From DASVTR01 sp033855775 (GTDB taxonomy: Bacteria; Acidobacteriota; Blastocatellia; Pyrinomonadales; Pyrinomonadaceae): a stretch of DNA of 10,852 nt. Below the pieces are notes generated by a model. The model searched no databases and had not been told where the DNA came from. It worked only from the letters and a program-made list of their open reading frames with translations. Each line of letters opens with the position of its first letter. Position 1 is the first letter of the stretch. Of this stretch, positions 6,280-10,852 are shown one piece after another. The stretch covers positions 1 through 10,852 of the forward strand of contig JAWVFT010000035.1 of the NCBI GenBank assembly GCA_033855775.1. The letters are read 5' to 3'. A program made the position numbers and the translations under genes.

Positions 6280-7557
6280 TTAAGCAACCCAGTTGAAAAT
6301 CGGCGCGATGACGCCGGGCCGCGAACTGCTGTTCAGCGCTCCCCAGAAGGGCGAGACGCCGTGGTCAAGAATGACTTCGAAACGGATGGTCGTATCAAGA
6401 TTGACTATCCAGTACATATTGTGCAAACCGATTTTCGGGCAGACGTAATAAAGGCCCGCGTTGAGCAAGCCGCGCGGAATCGTGCAGCGCCACTTATTGC
6501 TGCCGAGTTGCACTTCCGGCCAACTGTCCGGCGGCAAGTCTGTTTGATAACTGCGCGCGACCACCACGCCTTCCGAGTTGACCACATCAAAGCCGATGCA
6601 CAAGGCGGAGTGGCGCATGCGCGCGATAAACTCCATCTCGACGCTCAAATCTTCGCTGCTCGAATAGACGCCGCCCGTGCTGTTTTCCGTATGCACGCTC
6701 AAGGACGTGAGCTTGATTTCATTGTTGCCCGGCGCGCTTGCTTCCGTCCAAATCATCTCGCTGCTCATCTCGGAGATGCTCGCCAGATAACGCGAGACGA
6801 CGGCCTTCGCGCTGCCCGTCGCGGCCACGCGCCCCGACTCAATCAGAATCGCGCGGCGACACAATGACTGCACGGCCTGCATGTTGTGGCTGACGAAGAG
6901 AACCGTGCGCCCTTCCTTGGCCACGTCGCCCATCTTGCCCAGACACTTTTTCTGAAAGGCCGCGTCGCCCACCGCCAGCACTTCGTCTATCACCAAAATC
7001 TCCGGCTCAAGATGCGCGGCGACGGCGAAGGCCAGACGAACGTACATCCCGCTCGAATAGCGCTTGACCGGCGTGTCTATAAATTCTTCGACTTCGGCGA
7101 AGGCGACAATCTCGTCAAACTTGCGGTCAATCTCTGCCTTCTTCATGCCGAGGATTGAGCCGTTCAAATAAATATTTTCGCGGCCCGTCAACTCCGGGTG
7201 AAAGCCCGTGCCGACTTCGAGCAGGCTGCCGACGCGCCCGTGTATCTCGACGACGCCAGCGGTCGGCTTCGTGATGCGCGAGAGAATTTTCAGGAGCGTT
7301 GACTTGCCCGCGCCGTTGCGCCCGATGATGCCGACGACTTCGCCGCGCTCGACTTCGAACGAGACATCCTTCAAAGCCCACAGGATACCCGCGCCTTCAT
7401 CCTTCTGCTTAGCGGAGCGGCGAAAGAGCGAACGCGCCAGACGGAAAGGCGCCGAAGCCATGTCGGTCAGCGTGTCGCGCAGAGCCTTGTAGCGCTCGCG
7501 TTGTCCGAGGCGATATTTCTTCCCGACGCCTTCGCAGCGGATGGCAATTTTACTCAT
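6280..7557 (-). CDS. wzt: Polysaccharide ABC transporter ATP-binding protein with C-terminal glycan-binding-type domain (Wzt)
   Basis: The 425-residue protein is an ABC-2 exporter ATPase of the Wzt/TagH type. It shows Walker A GRNGAGKST (79-87, Lys85), the Wzt-type segment GTGFHPELTGRENIYLNG (116-133), signature YSSGM (167-171), Walker B ILVIDE (187-192) with the catalytic glutamate, D-loop VGDAAF, and switch histidine 224 in FVSHNM. An N-terminal extension before the Walker A core (about 20-58) is typical of Wzt. Residues from about 265 to 425 form an extra beta-rich domain where E. coli O8/O9a-type Wzt proteins carry the domain that recognises the modified non-reducing end of the chain. Only long Wzt proteins have this; KpsT-type capsule ATPases do not. 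It would drive export of the finished glycan together with the permease, whose stop lies three bases upstream. What the C-terminal domain binds cannot be read from sequence. Confidence 0.93.
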   Translation of the reverse strand: MSKIAIRCEGVGKKYRLGQRERYKALRDTLTDMASAPFRLARSLFRRSAKQKDEGAGILWALKDVSFEVERGEVVGIIGRNGAGKSTLLKILSRITKPTAGVVEIHGRVGSLLEVGTGFHPELTGRENIYLNGSILGMKKAEIDRKFDEIVAFAEVEEFIDTPVKRYSSGMYVRLAFAVAAHLEPEILVIDEVLAVGDAAFQKKCLGKMGDVAKEGRTVLFVSHNMQAVQSLCRRAILIESGRVAATGSAKAVVSRYLASISEMSSEMIWTEASAPGNNEIKLTSLSVHTENSTGGVYSSSEDLSVEMEFIARMRHSALCIGFDVVNSEGVVVARSYQTDLPPDSWPEVQLGSNKWRCTIPRGLLNAGLYYVCPKIGLHNMYWIVNLDTTIRFEVILDHGVSPFWGALNSSSRPGVIAPIFNWVA

Positions 7558-7560
7558 GCT

Positions 7561-8427
7561 TCAAACGATGTCCGCGAAAGTCTCTTCCATCCGGCGGAAG
7601 TAGAAAAGGCCGCCGACCAGAATCAGGACGACCGCCACGACCGAGACGGCCAACAGCGGCCCCGGCGCTTCCGTCTTCCCCAACAACGCCCAGCGAAAGC
7701 CTTCGACCACTCCGGCCATCGGATTCAACCCGTACAGAGCGCGCCATTTTTCCGGCACGATGCTGCTCGGATACGCCACCGGCGTCAGGAACATCCAGAA
7801 CTGCGTCAGGAACGTCAGCGTGTAACGCACGTCTCTATATTGCACGTTCAGAGCCGACAGCCAGAGGCCGACGCCGAGCGCCGTCATCACCGCCAGCAAC
7901 ACAAAGAGCGGCAGATAAATCACGGCCAGCCCCGGCACGATTCGGTAGTAAGCCATCATGCCGAGCAGCACTACGAAGGCAATCGCAAAGTCAACCAGCC
8001 CGCCAAGCACAGCCGCGATGGGGACAACCAGACGCGGAAAGTAGACTTTGGTAATCAGCCGCTCGTTGGCGACGAGGCTGTTGCTCGATTCCGCGAGGGC
8101 TTGCGCGAAGAGTTGCCACGGCAGGAGCGCGCAGAAGACGAAGACCGGATACGGAATTTTATCCGAAGGGACACCGGCCAGCCGCCCGAAGAAAAGGCTG
8201 AAGACCAGCATCATGAAGAAAGGTTGGATGACGGCCCACGCCGCTCCGAGCGCGGTCTGCTTGTAGCGGACTTTGATGTCGCGCCACGTCAGGAAGTAGA
8301 GCAGTTCCCTGTAGGCCCAGACCTCTTTCAGTTCGGGCGCAGTCCAGCCCGTGGCCGGTCTTATCACCAGCGTCGGCGCAGACTCCGCCAGCACAGCTTT
8401 TTCCGAAACCGCCAGATTGCTCTCCAT
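7561..8427 (-). CDS. wzm: Polysaccharide ABC-2 type transporter permease (Wzm)
   Basis: The 288-residue membrane protein has about six hydrophobic segments (near 62-82, 95-113, 133-158, 167-190, 204-220 and 257-276). Ahead of the first lies the family motif WRDIKVRYKQTALGAAWAVIQP (48-69), diagnostic of ABC-2 permeases for O-antigen, capsule and teichoic acid. NERLITKVYFPRLVVP (121-136), LSALNVQYRDVRY (190-202) and YGLNPMAGVVEGFRW (232-246) are also conserved blocks of this family. It forms the inner-membrane channel for lipid-linked glycan with the Wzt ATPase encoded just downstream (3-nt spacing). I chose the ATG at 8427; a TTG at 8430 would add one residue. The start is unusual here in having a good ribosome site, AAGGG, nine bases upstream, which overlaps the end of the wzc-like gene. 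Family assignment is firm. Confidence 0.92.
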   Translation of the reverse strand: MESNLAVSEKAVLAESAPTLVIRPATGWTAPELKEVWAYRELLYFLTWRDIKVRYKQTALGAAWAVIQPFFMMLVFSLFFGRLAGVPSDKIPYPVFVFCALLPWQLFAQALAESSNSLVANERLITKVYFPRLVVPIAAVLGGLVDFAIAFVVLLGMMAYYRIVPGLAVIYLPLFVLLAVMTALGVGLWLSALNVQYRDVRYTLTFLTQFWMFLTPVAYPSSIVPEKWRALYGLNPMAGVVEGFRWALLGKTEAPGPLLAVSVVAVVLILVGGLFYFRRMEETFADIV

Positions 8428-8433
8428 CAACGC

Positions 8434-10845
8434 TTACCCTTGCGTTCCCGCCAAGCCTTCCTCCGGGTCACGGTTGTAGTAAGACTGCTGGTAGTAGCTC
8501 TGATAGTAGTAGTAGTCGTGCGGGCGCAGGTGGACATTGTTCAGGACGACGCCGAAGATTTTCGCTCCCACGTCATGCAGCAATTGCTGCGAGCGCCGCA
8601 CCACGTCGCGCGTGCTCTTGCCGCCGTGGACGACCAGGAGCACGCCGTCAACAATCGAAGCGATGAGCACGCCGTCCGTGAAGGAAGCGATGGGCGGCGA
8701 GTCTATGATGATGTGGTTGAAGGTCGGCTCAAGCTTGCCAATCAGAGCGCGCATCTGCTCTGAGCCGATTAACTCCGCAGGGTTCGGCGGAATCGGCCCG
8801 GCGGTCAAAAGGTACAGGCCGCTCTGCTCGTGCTGCTCAATCATCGAGAAGATTTCGGCCTCGCTCATCTCATTCGACAGGATGCTGCTCAAGCCCAAAC
8901 GCTTCTCGACATCGAAGAGCGAATGCAAGCGCGGTCGTCGCATGTCCGCGTCAATCACGAGCACCTTGGCTCCGGTCTGCGCCAGACTGATAGCCGTGTT
9001 GACGGCGGTCGTCGTCTTGCCTTCGGAGGGGACGCTGGAAGTTATCAAGAGCGTCTTCGGCGGGCGTCCGGCGGTCGAGAGCAGGACTGAAGTGCGCAAG
9101 TGCCTGTAGGCTTCCGCGAGCGGCGAGCGCGCATCCGCGTCGAGCAGGAGTTCATTGCTGTTGCGCCAGTTGGCGTCCTTCTTTCCGCCGCCTCCGGGCA
9201 GCAGGCGACGGCCCGGCCCCTTCAAATCTCCGATGGCCGGAATGACGGCCAGCGTCGGCAGCCGCAGCATCTTCTCCACGTCTTCGGTCGAGCGCACGGT
9301 GTCGTTGAGATATTCGAGGAAGATAGCGAAGGCCATGCCGAAGCCGAGCGAGAGGACGAGAGCCAGCACGACGACGCGCATGCGACCGGGGCCGACCGGC
9401 TCGTCCGGCGAGATGGCGTAGTCCACGACATTGATGTTGTTCGGCGTTCCGGCCAACAGCACGTCGTTCTCTTTCGATTTCTGAAGCAGCCCGTTCAAGA
9501 GTTCCTTGTAGGTTTCAACTTCCTGCTGAATGATGCGATAGGTGATGGCCGCTTCGTTCTGAGCCATCGTCTCGGCGCGCTGCTTGTTGTAGGCCGCGCG
9601 CAACGTGTCTTCTCTCGCTTTGGCCTCGCGGTACTTCGTGTCGATGTTTGTTTTGACGACCTTGGTCGCCTCGTTGCGCGTGTCGGTCAACTGCTTTTCA
9701 AAGATGGCAATCTGTTGATTGACCTCTTTGACTTCAAACCACTCTTCGGTATTTTCCTGCAACAACTGGTCGCGCTTGGCCCGCAACTCGGCCAGCTTCG
9801 ACTCGTACTCGGCAATCACCTTCGCGCCGTCCACAGCCTTCGCCTCGGCGGCGCCGGGACGCTGCGCGGCGAAGTAAGCGGCCTCGGCATCGGTGCGGTC
9901 TTTCTCGGCCTCGAGCAGTTCACGATTCAACCCGGCGAGACGTTCGACAACGGTGTTCTGGTTTGAGTCTAAGGAAAGAATCTCCTGACTCTTGGCATAG
10001 TTCTGGAGCCGCTCAGAGCCGTCGCGGATTTGGCTTTGCAGTTCCGCGATGCGCTCGGTCAGAAACTTGCTCTGCGAAGAGTTCGTCTCATTCTTCTTTT
10101 CCAGATTCGAGTGGACGAAGACGGTGGCGACGGCGTTGACAATCTTGGCGGCCACCTGCGGGTCCGAGTGCGTGAAGCGGATGTCAATCAGGCGCGTCTC
10201 TTTGACGCCGCCCGCGCGCGTCTCCTTCACCGGATCGACCTTCAAGCCCGTCTGCAAAGCGTTGACGAAGGGAGCGAGTTGCCGCGCCTCGCTCAAGTCA
10301 TCGCTCGAAGAAGCCGGGGCCAAAGCGTCCGAGAGCGGGACTTCGTTTGATGCGGCGACCTGCTGTTCGGTGGCCGTCTTCTTGCTCAAGCCGAACATGC
10401 GCAGCAGGCTTTGCCACGTTGAGACGGTGCGCCCCTGCGGTCGGATGAAGCTCTGGTCGTGTTCGAGGTCGAGCGTCTTGACGACGCGGCGCAGCAGTCC
10501 CGGCCCGGTCAGAATTTGCAGTTGCGTGTTGAAGTAAGCAGGGTCTGTCTGGTTATTGACGATGAAAGAATTGTTCTTCGACTGCGTGCTGAGGCCCGCG
10601 CTGTTTTCGAGGTCAACCTGAACGCGCGAGCCTGCTTCGTAGATGTCCGGCTTGCGCGCCATGTAGACGGCGGCCAGCATCGTCACCAAAACGGTGATGC
10701 CGAGCACCAGCCAGAGATGCTTGTAAACAGCGCGCCAGTAATCACGAAGATGAACTTCGTCTTCGTTCGGGTTGTTGCTCAAACGATAACCGGCGTTGGT
10801 TGCGGGCGCGCCCGCTTGCTCTCTGGTGCGCTCAAGGTCACGCAC
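8434..10845 (-). CDS. wzc: Polysaccharide co-polymerase / bacterial tyrosine autokinase (Wzc type)
   Basis: The protein has at least 803 residues and a Wzc layout. A Wzz domain begins near 30, with transmembrane segment 1 at about 44-63. A periplasmic region of about 425 residues follows, including a coiled coil (about 255-460). Next come the proline-bearing SPDEPVGPG (479-487) and transmembrane segment 2 (about 490-511), then a cytoplasmic BY-kinase domain. The kinase has the oligomerisation motif EAYRHLR (578-584, the EX2RX2R form), Walker A SSVPSEGKTTT (603-613, Lys610), Walker A' VIDADMRRPR (630-639) and Walker B IIIDSPP (712-718). The tail has eight tyrosines (778-790), the expected autophosphorylation cluster. 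Such proteins control chain assembly and length by cycles of phosphorylation. A low-complexity insert (about 155-195) enlarges the periplasmic part. The first codon taken is GTG at 10845, but the frame stays open to the window edge, so the true start may lie further right. As the first gene seen, it sits upstream of an ABC exporter rather than with Wzx/Wzy. Confidence 0.92.
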   Translation of the reverse strand: MRDLERTREQAGAPATNAGYRLSNNPNEDEVHLRDYWRAVYKHLWLVLGITVLVTMLAAVYMARKPDIYEAGSRVQVDLENSAGLSTQSKNNSFIVNNQTDPAYFNTQLQILTGPGLLRRVVKTLDLEHDQSFIRPQGRTVSTWQSLLRMFGLSKKTATEQQVAASNEVPLSDALAPASSSDDLSEARQLAPFVNALQTGLKVDPVKETRAGGVKETRLIDIRFTHSDPQVAAKIVNAVATVFVHSNLEKKNETNSSQSKFLTERIAELQSQIRDGSERLQNYAKSQEILSLDSNQNTVVERLAGLNRELLEAEKDRTDAEAAYFAAQRPGAAEAKAVDGAKVIAEYESKLAELRAKRDQLLQENTEEWFEVKEVNQQIAIFEKQLTDTRNEATKVVKTNIDTKYREAKAREDTLRAAYNKQRAETMAQNEAAITYRIIQQEVETYKELLNGLLQKSKENDVLLAGTPNNINVVDYAISPDEPVGPGRMRVVVLALVLSLGFGMAFAIFLEYLNDTVRSTEDVEKMLRLPTLAVIPAIGDLKGPGRRLLPGGGGKKDANWRNSNELLLDADARSPLAEAYRHLRTSVLLSTAGRPPKTLLITSSVPSEGKTTTAVNTAISLAQTGAKVLVIDADMRRPRLHSLFDVEKRLGLSSILSNEMSEAEIFSMIEQHEQSGLYLLTAGPIPPNPAELIGSEQMRALIGKLEPTFNHIIIDSPPIASFTDGVLIASIVDGVLLVVHGGKSTRDVVRRSQQLLHDVGAKIFGVVLNNVHLRPHDYYYYQSYYQQSYYNRDPEEGLAGTQG
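8437..8441 (-). promoter_or_regulatory. Ribosome binding site of the permease gene
   Basis: The minus strand reads AAGGG here, nine bases before the ATG at 8427 and six before the alternative TTG at 8430. It lies within the last codons of the upstream kinase gene, just before its TAA. It is the clearest Shine-Dalgarno sequence in the window and does not by itself decide between the two adjacent starts. Confidence 0.55.
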
Positions 10846-10852
10846 TTCCGTG

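Noticed and set aside
7501..8763. A 420-codon open frame on the plus strand
   Set aside because: It lies antisense to the ends of three well-supported genes, crosses their boundaries, and its product is rich in His, Gln, Arg and Asp without any domain pattern, as expected for the reverse complement of GC-rich genes.
9100..9966. A 288-codon open frame on the plus strand
   Set aside because: It is antisense to the coiled-coil and second membrane region of the Wzc-like gene; its hydrophobic and Leu/Val-rich content mirrors Asp/Glu/Lys/Gln codons on the other strand.
1..10852. A wholly new defence, mobile or regulatory system
   Set aside because: Every gene has a recognisable role or family linked to surface polysaccharide; no nuclease, toxin, integrase, phage or repeat-array signature is present.

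Overview
The window is one densely packed polysaccharide-biosynthesis and export cluster. All nine genes lie on the minus strand and are read from the right edge to the left edge. GC content is high by eye (about 58-60%) and quite even, with the long antisense open frames typical of GC-rich coding DNA. A Wzc-like kinase/co-polymerase and a Wzm/Wzt exporter point to a Gram-negative bacterium. The overall flavour resembles Acidobacteriota (Blastocatellia-like), but that is a low-confidence impression from protein style only. I see no tRNA, rRNA, CRISPR, insertion sequence or integrase, and no stretch of 300 bases without a gene.

Layout in order of transcription. (1) 10845-8434: a membrane polysaccharide co-polymerase fused to a bacterial tyrosine kinase (Wzc type), its 5' end at or beyond the window edge. 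(2) 8427-7561 and 7557-6280: the permease and ATPase of an ABC-2 polysaccharide exporter (Wzm, Wzt); the ATPase carries a C-terminal domain of the kind that binds the glycan end. (3) 6239-5466: a DUF268 protein with a methyltransferase-like fold. (4) 5462-4554: an FkbM methyltransferase. (5) 4486-3236: a CgeB-like glycosyltransferase. (6) 3239-2349: a second, divergent FkbM methyltransferase. (7) 2313-346: a protein made of two tandem GT2 glycosyltransferase domains. (8) 349 to beyond base 1: the start of another GT2 glycosyltransferase.

Gene junctions are tight: two 4-bp ATGA overlaps, three gaps of 3-6 nt, and larger gaps of only 35, about 40 and 67 nt. No terminator or internal promoter is evident, so one transcript starting right of the window is the simplest reading. 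Shine-Dalgarno signals are weak almost everywhere; the permease is the exception. Translation is therefore probably coupled for several genes.

Inferred joint function: the glycosyltransferases build a glycan on a carrier at the cytoplasmic face, the FkbM (and perhaps DUF268) proteins O-methylate it, Wzm/Wzt moves it across the inner membrane, and the Wzc-like kinase controls assembly, length or onward export. The most notable points are the internally duplicated glycosyltransferase, the pairing of a Wzc-type kinase with an ABC exporter, and up to three methyltransferase-like enzymes next to a Wzt with a glycan-binding-type tail. I see no evidence for a wholly new kind of system; it looks like an unusual but recognisable surface-glycan locus.
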